64,000 nt of DNA from Sphaerisporangium krabiense. GTDB lineage: Bacteria > Actinomycetota > Actinomycetes > Streptosporangiales > Streptosporangiaceae. This document shows, piece after piece, positions 1 to 8,490 of the stretch (within the stretch, counting starts at the first letter, position 1; each line of letters begins with the position of its first letter). The notes below the pieces were generated by a model that saw only the letters and a list, made by a program, of their open reading frames with translations, was not told where the DNA came from and did no database searches. The stretch lies in contig NZ_JACHBR010000001.1 in the NCBI RefSeq assembly GCF_014200435.1, positions 2,418,001-2,482,000 of the forward strand. The letters run 5' to 3'. The position numbers and the translations under genes are program-made.

Positions 1-1
1 G

Positions 2-994
2 CTGAGCCGGCTCCTCACGGCCAACCCCGCCGACGCCGGCGGTCCGGCCCTGCTCACGCAGCGTTTCCTCGCCGAGACCGTCATGATCGGGGCCGAGCGG
101 CCGCAGGAGGCCCGCACGGTCGTCGCCGCGCCGCCCCGGCGCTGGAACCCCGACCCCGCCCTGGTCACGAGCCTGCTCAAGGCCGTCGGCTCCGCCCCGT
201 GGCTGAAGCCGGTCACGCTCGACTCGGTCAAGCCGGCCAAGGTCGCGCTCCCCCGCGCCGATCTCGCCTACACCGACAAGGACAGGCAGGCCGAGCTCGG
301 CAAGCCCTACCTCTCCGGCGTCAGGAAGCTGAGCAGGCGCGCCGACCTGACGGCCGTCGTCACCGGCGACCGGCGGCGGGTCTTCGACACGGCGCTGCTG
401 CGGCTCGCCTCGGCGGCCTGGCGCGGCCACACCGGCGAGGCCGCGCCGCTGGTCAAGCAGGTCGACGCGGCGGTGACCACGCGCACGAACGCCATCTCGG
501 TGACCACCGGCGAGCAGGAACGCATGCTGGCGGGCAAGAACGGCGTCGTGCCGATCAGCATCCGCAACGACCTCCCCGACCAGGAGGTCACCGTCGGCGT
601 GAAGATCACCTCGGGGGACCGCAAGCTGCTCACCATCGGCTCCTACGAGTCCCCGGTGACGATCAGCCCCGGCAAGACGCGCCCCATCGACATCCCCCTG
701 ATCGCCAACGGCGGCGGCCAGGCGACCATCAAGGTCCAGCTCACCAGCGAGAACGGCGTGCGCTACGGCGCGCCCGTCGCGGTCACCGTTCGCACGACCG
801 GCTACACCGGCATCGCCCTGGTGATCGTCGGCGCCGCCCTGGCCGTCATGCTGGCCGCCGTCACATTGCGCTTCGTGCGCCGGCGGCAGGCCCGGCGCCC
901 GTCCGGCCGGCGCAGAGGCGCGGGCCCGCCGCCCGAGGCCGTCCCCGAACCCGTCCGGCCGGAAGCCGCCCAGCACCGAGAGGGGCCCGCATGA
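2..994 (+). CDS. DUF6049 family protein, C-terminal part (5' end outside window)
   Basis: The reading frame is open from the first bases of the window, so the N-terminus lies upstream. What remains is about 330 residues of extracytoplasmic sequence followed by one membrane segment (GYTGIALVIVGAALAVML) and a very basic cytoplasmic tail rich in Arg. Placement directly before murJ, with the stop overlapping the murJ ATG as ATGA, matches the actinobacterial DUF6049 family, a large secreted membrane-anchored protein conserved next to murJ. Function is unknown; a role in envelope assembly is inferred only from the neighbourhood. Confidence 0.75.
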   Translation: MSRLLTANPADAGGPALLTQRFLAETVMIGAERPQEARTVVAAPPRRWNPDPALVTSLLKAVGSAPWLKPVTLDSVKPAKVALPRADLAYTDKDRQAELGKPYLSGVRKLSRRADLTAVVTGDRRRVFDTALLRLASAAWRGHTGEAAPLVKQVDAAVTTRTNAISVTTGEQERMLAGKNGVVPISIRNDLPDQEVTVGVKITSGDRKLLTIGSYESPVTISPGKTRPIDIPLIANGGGQATIKVQLTSENGVRYGAPVAVTVRTTGYTGIALVIVGAALAVMLAAVTLRFVRRRQARRPSGRRRGAGPPPEAVPEPVRPEAAQHREGPA

Positions 995-2604
995 GCCGCG
1001 TGTTGCGCGCGAGCGCGATCATGGCCGCCGGCACGATGGTCTCCCGGGTGACCGGTTTCGTCCGGACGGCCGTGCTCGCCTCCACCATCGGCGTGCTGGC
1101 CCTGGGCGACGCCTACAACGTGGCGTTCATGATCCCGATGATGCTGTTCGACTTCCTCATCGGGGGCGTCCTCAGCAGCGTCGTGGTCCCGATGATCGTC
1201 CGGGCCCAGAAGAGCGACGCCGACGGCGGGCGGGCGTACGAGCAGCGGCTGATGACCGTCGCCACCCTCGCGCTGATCGTGATCGCCGCGCTCGGCGTGC
1301 TGTTCGCCCCGCTGCTGGTGGACGTCATCACCACCGACCTGGACCCGGTGAAGACCCACGTCACGGTCACGCTGACGCGGTACATCCTCCCCCAGATCGC
1401 GTTCTTCGGCATCGGGGCGATCGCCGGCGCCATCCTCAACACCCGCGACCGGTTCGGGGCGCCGATGTGGGCGCCGGTGCTCAACAACATCGTGGTCATC
1501 GCGGTCGGCGTCGCCTACCACGTCGTGAGCGGCGCGGGCGCGAACATCCGTGAGGTGACCTCCTCCGACCTCGCCCTGCTCGGCCTCGGCACCACCGCGG
1601 GCATCGTCGCCCAGTCGATCATCCTCATCATCGCCGTGCACCGGGTGGGGTTCCGGTTCGTGCCGCGGTTCGACCTGCGCAACGCCCGGCTGGGCGAGAT
1701 CGGCAGGATGGGCGCCTGGACGCTGGCGTTCGTGGCGTTCAACCAGATCGGCCTCACCATCACGACCAACCTCGCCACCGGCGCCACCGCCAAGGCGGGC
1801 GCCGCGCACGTCGCCGGCATCGCCTCCTACAGCTACGCCTACCAGTTCTTCCAGCTCCCGTACGGCATCATCGCCGTCTCGGTGATCACGGCGATGCTGC
1901 CCCGCATGAGCCGGTACGCCCACGAAGGGCAGTTCGGCGCCATCCGGCAGGAGTTCGTGTCCGGGGTCCGGCTCGTCTCGGCGGCCATCGTGCCCGCGGG
2001 CCTGATGCTCATGGTGCTCGGCCCTGCAGTGGCCGTGCTGGTCTTCGCGCACGGCAGCACGTCGGTGGACGACGCGCTGAACATCGGCACCGTGCTGCAG
2101 GTGTTCGGGCTCGCGCTGGTGCCCTTCTCGATCTACCAGTTGCTGCTGCGGGTGTTCTACAGCTTCGGCGACACCAGGAGCCCCGCGCTGATCGCCCTGG
2201 GCAACGTCGTCGTGAACGCCTCGGTGGGGTTCGTCCTCTATCTCACGCTGCCGCCGCACCTCATCGTCATGGGGCTCGCGCTGTCGTTCACGCTCGCCTA
2301 CGTCCTCGGCGGGGTGGTGGCCTGGCGGCTGGCGGCGGCCAAGGTCGTGGGCGGGCTCGGCGGCAGGGACGTCGGCGTGGCCCTGTCGCGCATGTACCTG
2401 GCCTCGATCCCGGCGGCGGCCCTCGCGCTGGCCGTCCTGTGGGCCACCAAGCAGTTCGCGGGCATCACGCCCCTGAGCTCGGCGATCATGCTGGCGGTCG
2501 GCGGCGGCGCGGGGGCGCTGATCTACCTGTTCACCTCGCAGCGGATGCGCATCGCCGAGATCACTTCGATCATTGGACTTGTGGCCGGCCGGGTAGGCCG
2601 CTAG
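991..2604 (+). CDS. murJ: MurJ lipid II flippase (MviN family)
   Basis: The product is 537 residues with about 14 hydrophobic segments and the MurJ N-terminal pattern ASAIMAAGTMVSRVTGFVRT, which includes the conserved Ser-Arg-x-x-Gly motif. It flips the peptidoglycan precursor lipid II across the cytoplasmic membrane. The start is the ATG that overlaps the upstream stop by four bases, implying translational coupling. Unlike mycobacterial MviN, the protein ends soon after its last membrane segment: the pseudokinase part found fused in mycobacteria is encoded by the next gene. A short hairpin follows the stop. Confidence in the family is high; transport itself is inferred from the family. Confidence 0.93.
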   Translation: MSRVLRASAIMAAGTMVSRVTGFVRTAVLASTIGVLALGDAYNVAFMIPMMLFDFLIGGVLSSVVVPMIVRAQKSDADGGRAYEQRLMTVATLALIVIAALGVLFAPLLVDVITTDLDPVKTHVTVTLTRYILPQIAFFGIGAIAGAILNTRDRFGAPMWAPVLNNIVVIAVGVAYHVVSGAGANIREVTSSDLALLGLGTTAGIVAQSIILIIAVHRVGFRFVPRFDLRNARLGEIGRMGAWTLAFVAFNQIGLTITTNLATGATAKAGAAHVAGIASYSYAYQFFQLPYGIIAVSVITAMLPRMSRYAHEGQFGAIRQEFVSGVRLVSAAIVPAGLMLMVLGPAVAVLVFAHGSTSVDDALNIGTVLQVFGLALVPFSIYQLLLRVFYSFGDTRSPALIALGNVVVNASVGFVLYLTLPPHLIVMGLALSFTLAYVLGGVVAWRLAAAKVVGGLGGRDVGVALSRMYLASIPAAALALAVLWATKQFAGITPLSSAIMLAVGGGAGALIYLFTSQRMRIAEITSIIGLVAGRVGR

Positions 2605-2630
2605 GCATAGGAACCTGGAAAGTCCGGTTC

Positions 2631-2647
2631 GCCCTTGTTCCAAGGGC
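2631..2647 (+). terminator. short hairpin after murJ
   Basis: A perfect 7-bp stem (GCCCTTG/CAAGGGC) with a 3-base loop lies 27 bases after the murJ stop. There is no T tract, so it may be an attenuator or RNA-stability element rather than a real terminator. Confidence 0.3.
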
Positions 2648-2785
2648 AACACGGGCGGGACCCGCTCCGGACTACCATGGTGCCGGTGCGCGGTGGAGAC
2701 CCGGGCACGGGCCGGCTACAGGGAGCAGGAGGGGCGTGGGGGTTTTCGCACGGACATCACCCACGGCCGAGGAGAGGAACGCCGT

Positions 2786-4288
2786 ATGAGCGCCCCTGCC
2801 GTGGAGCCCGGCGGCCGACTGGCCGACCGGTTCCGCCTGGAGGACCGTGTCAACGAGTCCGGTGGCGCCACCTTGTGGAAGGCCATCGACGAGGTGCTGG
2901 CGCGGCCCGTCTGCGTCCTCACGCTCGCCGAGGACTTCGAGCGCGTCGCCGAGGTCGTGACCGCGGCCCGGGGCGCCAGCCGTCTCACCGACCCCCGTCT
3001 CACCCAGGTCTTCGACGCCGCGGAGGAGGACGGCCAGGCGTACGTCGTGAGCGAGTGGGTCACCGGCGAGACGCTCACCGACATGGTCTCCGGCGGCCCC
3101 ATGGCGCCCGAGCGCGCGGCGGCGCTGGTGGCGGAGGCCGCCGAGGCCGTCGCCCACGCCCACCAGGCCGGCCTCGCCCACCTGTGCCTCACCCCCGACC
3201 GCCTGATCTGGACGGCCGGCAACACCGTCAAGCTGCTCGGCCTGGCCGTGGACGCCTCGCTCGCCGCGATCGAGAGCGAGGACCCCGCGCGCGAGGACGC
3301 CGAGGGGCTCGGCCGGCTGCTCTACACCGCGCTGACCGGCCACTGGCCCGGCCAGGGCGACGTCGGCCTGCCGCCCGCCCCGCTCGACGACGGCAAGGTG
3401 TGCACGCCGCGCCAGGTCACGGCCGGCGTGCCCGGGTTCCTGGACGCCATCACCTGCCGCGCCCTGCTGCAGGAGCCGCGCCGGGGCCTGCCCGCGCTCA
3501 CCACCCCCGCCGAGGTGGCCGAGGCCCTCGCCGAGGTCCCGCGCCCCGCGCCGGTGCCGGTCGCGGCGATGCCGCCGGCCGTCGGGCTGCGCGCGGAGGC
3601 CCCCGACGACCTCGACCAGGGCAGGCCGGTCCGTCAGCACGAGCCGTTCCATCCGCCGGCGCAGCCTCCGCCGTCCGGGTCCCGCGGCGTGGCGGGACGG
3701 GTCCTGGTGACCGTGGTGATCCTCCTGGTGATCGCCGCGGTGGGCATCGGCGCGTGGATGCTCGGCCAGAGCCTCGGCAAGCAGGCGCCGGAGGCCAAGC
3801 CGTCGGTGACGGCCTCCCAGGCCCCCGCGGCGAAGATCGTCGCGGTGAAGCCCGCGAGCGCCACCGGCTTCGACCCCCTCGGAGACGACCTCACCGAGCA
3901 TCCCGAGCTCGCCAACCTCGCGATCGACGGCAAGGCGTCCACCGAGTGGCACACGCTGAGCTATTCGAGCCCTGAGCTCGGGCGCCTGAAGGAGGGCGTC
4001 GGCCTGCTGCTGGACATGGGCAAGGCGACGCCCGTGTCGGACGTCGTGGTGTCGCTGGGCGACGCGCCGGGCGCCGGCATCCAGCTGAAGGTGGGCGACA
4101 GCCCGGAGCTGCGGGCGCTGAGGACGGCCGCCAAGCAGGAGAACGTCTCCGGCACGGTGACCCTGACACCGGAGAAGGCGACCACTGGTCGGTACGTTTT
4201 GATCTGGTTTACGCGCCTTCCAGCCTTCGGGCCGAAGTTTCGTGGCACCATCTATGAGGTAGTGGTGAACTCTCCCGGATCGGCCTAA
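2786..4288 (+). CDS. Membrane pseudokinase with C-terminal extracytoplasmic domain (MurJ partner type)
   Basis: The product is 500 residues. Residues 1-270 have the outline of a Ser/Thr kinase (RFRLEDRV glycine-loop region, then the C-lobe), but the active-site residues are missing. The VAIK-like strand reads VCVLTL without the lysine, and the catalytic loop reads HLCLTPDRLIW without the HRD aspartate, so it should be a pseudokinase. A Pro-rich linker precedes one membrane segment (VLVTVVILLVIAAVGIGAWM), and about 170 residues outside resemble a discoidin-like fold. In mycobacteria the equivalent region is fused to MviN and binds the FHA protein FhaA after PknB phosphorylation; here it is a separate gene next to murJ. 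The start is the ATG preceded by GGAGAGG; an in-frame upstream ATG lacks such a site. It probably regulates lipid II flipping. Confidence 0.8.
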   Translation: MSAPAVEPGGRLADRFRLEDRVNESGGATLWKAIDEVLARPVCVLTLAEDFERVAEVVTAARGASRLTDPRLTQVFDAAEEDGQAYVVSEWVTGETLTDMVSGGPMAPERAAALVAEAAEAVAHAHQAGLAHLCLTPDRLIWTAGNTVKLLGLAVDASLAAIESEDPAREDAEGLGRLLYTALTGHWPGQGDVGLPPAPLDDGKVCTPRQVTAGVPGFLDAITCRALLQEPRRGLPALTTPAEVAEALAEVPRPAPVPVAAMPPAVGLRAEAPDDLDQGRPVRQHEPFHPPAQPPPSGSRGVAGRVLVTVVILLVIAAVGIGAWMLGQSLGKQAPEAKPSVTASQAPAAKIVAVKPASATGFDPLGDDLTEHPELANLAIDGKASTEWHTLSYSSPELGRLKEGVGLLLDMGKATPVSDVVVSLGDAPGAGIQLKVGDSPELRALRTAAKQENVSGTVTLTPEKATTGRYVLIWFTRLPAFGPKFRGTIYEVVVNSPGSA

Positions 4289-4301
4289 CAGGACACGCGT
4301 T

Positions 4302-4946
4302 GTGAACCTTCCCCCCGATAGCCCACCGGCGGCACAGCAGGCCGCAGGGTCCGCGTCGTCCGACGCCGACCTGCTGACCCGCCATATCGGCGGTGATCCA
4401 CACGCATTCAGCGAGATCGTCCGCCGCCACCGAGACCGCATGTGGGCCGTGGCCCTGCGCACTCTCGGTGACCCGGACGAGGCGGCCGACGCCGTGCAGG
4501 ACGCCTTCGTCTCCGCCTACCGCAAGGCCGAGAGCTTCCGCGGCGAGGCGGCGGTCACCACCTGGCTGCACCGCATCGTCGTCAACGCCTGCCTCGACCG
4601 CATGCGCCGCAAGTCGATCCGCCCGGTCGCCGACGACGAGCTCGTCGAGGCCGCCGAGCGGGACACCCCGATCCCCGACCACACGGGCGACCGCGACGTG
4701 TCCATGGAGGTCACGGCGGCGCTGAAGCTCCTGCCCGCCGACCAGCGGGCCGCCCTGGTGCTCGTCGACATGATGGGCTACTCCGTGGAGGACGCCGCCC
4801 AGGTGCTCGACGTGCCGACCGGCACCATCAAGAGCCGCTGCGCGCGGGGCCGCGCCAAACTTGCCCCGATTCTTTCGCATCTGCGGAACCGTTCCGACCT
4901 AACTCGCGTCTCATCCGCGAAGGGAGCAGAACTTCGTGACGGGTGA
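4302..4946 (+). CDS. sigM: ECF sigma factor, SigM type
   Basis: The product is 214 residues with sigma region 2 (FSEIVRRHRDRMWAVALRTL, then DEAADAVQDAF) and region 4 (LPADQRAALVLVDMMGYSVE, then GTIKSRCARGRAKL). It starts with GTG and ends ten bases inside the following anti-sigma gene, the usual coupled arrangement. The setting murJ / pseudokinase / ECF sigma / anti-sigma / trxBA is the conserved SigM locus of actinobacteria, where SigM controls an envelope or oxidative stress regulon. Class assignment rests on synteny and sequence; the regulon in this organism is unknown. Confidence 0.87.
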   Translation: MNLPPDSPPAAQQAAGSASSDADLLTRHIGGDPHAFSEIVRRHRDRMWAVALRTLGDPDEAADAVQDAFVSAYRKAESFRGEAAVTTWLHRIVVNACLDRMRRKSIRPVADDELVEAAERDTPIPDHTGDRDVSMEVTAALKLLPADQRAALVLVDMMGYSVEDAAQVLDVPTGTIKSRCARGRAKLAPILSHLRNRSDLTRVSSAKGAELRDG

Positions 4947-5922
4947 TACGCACTACGACTTCGAGGTCCTCGCCGAACTGGCAGAGGGTCTCCTCGACGT
5001 CGACACAGCCGCGCGGGTCCGCGAGCATCTCGCGGTATGCGACCCCTGCGGGGAGAGCCTCGCCGAGCTGGCCGCGGTCCGCGAGTTGCTCGCGGCCATG
5101 CCGGTGCCGGCGATGCCCATGGGTGTGGCGCTTCGCATCGACAAGGCCCTGAACGCCGAGGCGGAGTCCCGGCGGGAAGGCGGCCTGAAGCTCGACGAGG
5201 CGCCCGACTGGGACCGCATCATGGCGGGTTCCCCCTGGGAGACCCCTGCGGCGCCGCCCGAGGTGGCGCCCGCGGCCGTGGAGAGCACCGAAGAGGTCGT
5301 CCCGCTCGGCGTCGTCGCCGACGACGGCACGATCGTCCCGGCCAGGCGCAGGCGCGCGTCCCGGCGGCGTCCGTGGGCCATGCCCGTGGCGGCCAGCGTC
5401 GCCGCCGCCGTCGTGATCGGAGGGGCGGGGCTGACCTCCAGCCTGCTGTCCGCCTCCGGTGGCGAGCGAGGGTCGGGCGGCTCGACCGTCGCCCTGCCGG
5501 AGCCGACGGCCCAGACGCCCACCAGGCAGGCGACCAGAGGAGTGACCGGCCCGGGCTCGACCAGCCCCGGTTCGACCCAGCCGCGTGGCTACGTGGTCGG
5601 CAAGAGCGACTACAACTACTCCAGCAGCGTCCTGGACGGCCCGCTGGTCACGTACTTCGGCGCGACGGGACCGATCGTGGAGGGCTCGGCGTCCGCCGAC
5701 CCCACCGTCGACCGCTGCGTGTCGAAGATCTCCGCGCGCGTGGGCAAGCGGCTCCACACCAAGCCGCCCACGCCCATCGGCGTCGACCAGGGGTTCTACG
5801 AGGGCAACGAGGCCACGGTCATGGCCTTCTGGAAGGACCGTTTCCGCAACGCCGTCTGGGTGTACGTCGTCAACGACGACTGCGCCAACGTGCGGCCGCC
5901 CGCGGTGAGCCGCTGGCAGTAG
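4936..5922 (+). CDS. Zinc-type anti-sigma factor (RsmA-like)
   Basis: The product is 328 residues with an N-terminal anti-sigma domain carrying the H-x3-C-x2-C signature in HLAVCDPCGE, one membrane segment around residue 155 (AMPVAASVAAAVVIGGAGL), and a Thr/Ser/Pro-rich extracytoplasmic part. It should bind and hold the upstream sigma factor at the membrane until a signal releases it. It starts with GTG inside the sigma gene. The extracytoplasmic part contains two cysteines that could form a disulfide. A strong terminator follows the gene. Confidence 0.82.
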   Translation: MTGDTHYDFEVLAELAEGLLDVDTAARVREHLAVCDPCGESLAELAAVRELLAAMPVPAMPMGVALRIDKALNAEAESRREGGLKLDEAPDWDRIMAGSPWETPAAPPEVAPAAVESTEEVVPLGVVADDGTIVPARRRRASRRRPWAMPVAASVAAAVVIGGAGLTSSLLSASGGERGSGGSTVALPEPTAQTPTRQATRGVTGPGSTSPGSTQPRGYVVGKSDYNYSSSVLDGPLVTYFGATGPIVEGSASADPTVDRCVSKISARVGKRLHTKPPTPIGVDQGFYEGNEATVMAFWKDRFRNAVWVYVVNDDCANVRPPAVSRWQ

Positions 5923-5962
5923 TACCGGTAACCAAGGGAAACCAAGGAATACAGGGCGCCCT

Positions 5963-6029
5963 GCCCGCCGACACGTGATCGAAGTCCCCCGGGGAAGTAC
6001 CCTCGGGGGACTTCGTCGTGTCGGCGGGC
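5963..6029 (+). terminator. Two-tier hairpin ending the sigM operon
   Basis: The outer arms GCCCGCCGACAC (5963-5974) and GTGTCGGCGGGC (6018-6029) and the inner arms CGAAGTCCCCCG (5980-5991) and CGGGGGACTTCG (6004-6015) are each perfect 12-bp stems, separated by a small internal loop. It lies between the anti-sigma gene and the trxB promoter. Confidence 0.8.
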
Positions 6030-6044
6030 GGTGCCTGGGGGGCC

Positions 6045-6071
6045 GGGAATGGCCGGCGCCTAGGATCTGTT
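6045..6071 (+). promoter_or_regulatory. SigR-type promoter of trxBA
   Basis: GGGAAT at 6045-6050 and GTT at 6069-6071 are separated by exactly 18 bases, matching the Streptomyces SigR consensus GGAAT-N18-GTT. SigR is the thiol-oxidation sigma factor that drives trxBA in Streptomyces. The expected transcript start is near 6077, about 105 bases before the trxB GTG. Confidence 0.75.
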
Positions 6072-6183
6072 GAGGCGACTGGCACCGACGACGAGGCGGC
6101 AACGACCGGCGGGTGCGGCGGCGCAGGGGTCCCGGACCTGCGGTCGAGCCAGTGACCATCCACGGGCAGGAGAGGCTGGAAGC

Positions 6184-7125
6184 GTGAGCGACGTCCGTAA
6201 TGTCATCATCATCGGATCGGGGCCCGCCGGTTACACGGCTGCGGTCTACGCCGCGCGCGCGGACCTCAATCCGCTCGTGTTCGAGGGCTCGGTCACCGCG
6301 GGTGGCGCGCTCATGAACACCACGGATGTGGAGAACTACCCCGGCTTCCCCGACGGCATCCTGGGCCCGGAGCTGATGGACAACTTCCGCAAGCAGGCGG
6401 AGCGCTTCGGCGCCGAGCTCGTGGCCGACGACGTCGTCGAGGTCGACCTCACGCAGAGCCCCAAGGTGGTCAAGACCCACACCGACACCTACCTGGCCAG
6501 GACGGTGATCGTCGCGACCGGGTCCGGCTACCGCGAGCTCGGCCTGGAGAACGAGAAGCGGCTGTCCGGGCGCGGCGTCTCCTGGTGTGCCACCTGTGAC
6601 GGCTTCTTCTTCCGCGACCAGGACATCGTGGTGGTCGGCGGTGGCGACACCGCGATGGAGGAGGCCACCTTCCTGAGCCGGTTCGCCCGCTCGGTGACGG
6701 TGATCCACCGCCGCGACTCGCTCCGCGCCAGCAAGATCATGCAGGACCGCGCGTTCGCCAACGAGAAGATCGGCTTCGTCTGGGACAGCGTGGTGACCGA
6801 CGTGCTCGGCGACACCCGTGTCACCGGCGTGAAGGTGCAGAACCTCAGGACCGGTGAGGAGACCGAGCTCCCGGTGTCGGGCGTCTTCATCGCGATCGGG
6901 CACGACCCGCGCAGCGAGCTCTTCAAGGGCCAGCTCGACCTGGACGACGAGGGCTACGTCGTCGTGGACGCCCCCACCACCAAGACCAACATCGATGGCG
7001 TCTTCGCCGCCGGCGATGTCGTCGACCACACCTACCGCCAGGCGATCACGGCCGCGGGCACCGGCTGTTCTGCGTCGATCGACGCCGAGCGCTGGCTCGC
7101 CGACCACGCCACCGCACACAGTTAA
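6184..7125 (+). CDS. trxB: Thioredoxin-disulfide reductase
   Basis: The product is 313 residues. It has an FAD-binding GSGPAG motif at residues 11-16, the redox-active CATC at 135-138, an NADPH-binding GGGDTAMEE motif after it, and a C-terminal FAD motif ([11 protein letters not shown]). It passes electrons from NADPH to thioredoxin. The GTG start is preceded by AGGAGAGG; an upstream in-frame ATG at 6070 would lie at the transcript start and is unlikely. trxA follows after 11 bases in the same operon. Control by the thiol-stress sigma factor is predicted from the promoter. Confidence 0.95.
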   Translation: MSDVRNVIIIGSGPAGYTAAVYAARADLNPLVFEGSVTAGGALMNTTDVENYPGFPDGILGPELMDNFRKQAERFGAELVADDVVEVDLTQSPKVVKTHTDTYLARTVIVATGSGYRELGLENEKRLSGRGVSWCATCDGFFFRDQDIVVVGGGDTAMEEATFLSRFARSVTVIHRRDSLRASKIMQDRAFANEKIGFVWDSVVTDVLGDTRVTGVKVQNLRTGEETELPVSGVFIAIGHDPRSELFKGQLDLDDEGYVVVDAPTTKTNIDGVFAAGDVVDHTYRQAITAAGTGCSASIDAERWLADHATAHS

Positions 7126-7136
7126 GGGAGAGAACC

Positions 7137-7460
7137 TTGGGCGAGATCAAGTCCGTGACCGACGCCACGTTCGAGGCCGAAGTCCTCAAGAGCGACAAGC
7201 CGGTGCTCGTGGACTTCTGGGCCGAATGGTGCGGTCCGTGCCGCCAGGTCGCGCCGATCCTGCAGGAGATCGCGACCGAGCACGCCGACAAGCTCAGCAT
7301 CGTCAAGATCAACATTGACGAGAATCCCGAGACTCCGCGGGACTACGGCGTACTCCAGATTCCGACCCTGAACGTCTACAAGGGTGGAGAGGTCGTGAAG
7401 CAGATCATCGGCGCCAAGCCGAAGGCCATGCTGCTCCGCGAGCTCGACGGCGTCATCTGA
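7137..7460 (+). CDS. trxA: Thioredoxin
   Basis: The product is 107 residues with the active-site WCGPC at residues 31-35, the cis-proline loop [10 protein letters not shown], and standard length for the family. It reduces protein disulfides in the cytoplasm and is recycled by the TrxB encoded just upstream. The start is a TTG preceded by GGGAGAG. A hairpin follows the gene and separates it from a convergent gene. Confidence 0.95.
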   Translation: MGEIKSVTDATFEAEVLKSDKPVLVDFWAEWCGPCRQVAPILQEIATEHADKLSIVKINIDENPETPRDYGVLQIPTLNVYKGGEVVKQIIGAKPKAMLLRELDGVI

Positions 7461-7516
7461 CGCCCCTGCGGCCCGGTAAGAGCCGTACCACCGCTCTCTG
7501 AGCGGCACCCACTCAG

Positions 7517-7548
7517 GAGCCCTCCGTGCCAGACGGCGCGGGGGGCTC
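7517..7548. terminator. Hairpin between convergent trxA and GNAT gene
   Basis: The arms GAGCCCTCC and GGGGGGCTC form a 9-bp stem with one G-U pair. It lies between two converging genes, so it may act on both. Confidence 0.55.
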
Positions 7549-7589
7549 TGCGTATGTCCGGATGTCCGCGACGAAGGGCTGAGATCCCC

Positions 7590-8261
7590 TCAGACCGGGC
7601 GAAGGGCGCGTTCCGGGGTCATGGAGCCCAGGAGCCGTTCCAGGGCCACCTCGACGTCCTCACGCCATGAGGCGGCGGTCTTCAGCTCCAGCCGCAGGCG
7701 GGGAAAGCGCAAATGCGGCCTGACGGTCTTGAAACCCACCGCGAGCAGGTATTCGGCGGGGAGAACGCAGCCCGGCTGTTCCCATTTCAGGTCGCCGAAC
7801 GCCTCGATCGCCCGCACGCCGCGCCGCGTGAGGTCTTTGGCCACGCCCTGGATCAGCATGCGGCCGAGGCCGCCGCCGGAGAACTCGGGCACGATGTGGG
7901 CGGTCATCAACAGGACGGCGTCGGCGCTCACCGGCGAGGTGGGGAAGGCGACGGAGCGCGGCACGTACAACGGGGGCGCGTACAGGACGAATCCGGCGGA
8001 AACCCCGTCGACGTAGCAGATCTTTCCGCAGCTTCCCCATTCGAGCAGGGTGGCGGAGATCCACGCCTCCTTTTCCAGTCCGGGGTCGCCGGCGAGTTGG
8101 GCGCGTTCTCCGCTCACGGGGTCGAGTTCCCAGAAGACGCAGCGCCGGCAGCGACGCGGCAGATCGTCGAGATTGTCGAGTGTGATGTTCACGAGCCGGC
8201 GCGACACCTCAGGACCCCCAATCCTTGCGAGACGAGCGCGAGTCATGGCGGAAAAGCCCAT
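7590..8261 (-). CDS. GNAT family N-acetyltransferase
   Basis: The product is 223 residues with GNAT strands and the acetyl-CoA loop region MTAHIVPEFSGGGLGRMLIQ (Gly-rich pyrophosphate loop). The substrate is unknown. The N-terminus has three cysteines close together (PRRCRRCVFWELD), which is unusual for GNAT proteins and hints at metal binding. The gene converges on trxA, a position conserved in several actinobacteria. The start could be the first ATG or the ATG five codons later; neither has a strong ribosome site. Confidence 0.75.
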   Translation of the reverse strand: MGFSAMTRARLARIGGPEVSRRLVNITLDNLDDLPRRCRRCVFWELDPVSGERAQLAGDPGLEKEAWISATLLEWGSCGKICYVDGVSAGFVLYAPPLYVPRSVAFPTSPVSADAVLLMTAHIVPEFSGGGLGRMLIQGVAKDLTRRGVRAIEAFGDLKWEQPGCVLPAEYLLAVGFKTVRPHLRFPRLRLELKTAASWREDVEVALERLLGSMTPERALRPV

Positions 8262-8490
8262 GAATTACGGCGTCTCCAGTCTGGCATGGTAGCCGAGTGA
8301 AAGCGGAATACGGCGATCTCGCCCTCCGACCCGCATGACCGGCCGCCGCGCCCCGCGATGAAGCGGGTAATTTGTACGCTTCGCGGCAGATGTCCGCTTA
8401 GTGGGGCAAATTCATGGGACACGACGGGCCGCTGCCGTACCCTGGTGTCTCCGGCGGGAAACCTGGCCGGCGACAACGAGGAGGTGGACC

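Noticed and set aside
802..2652. Long minus-strand open frame antisense to murJ
   Set aside because: Composition is His/Arg/Asp-rich, the typical shadow of a high-GC gene; no domain and no ribosome site.
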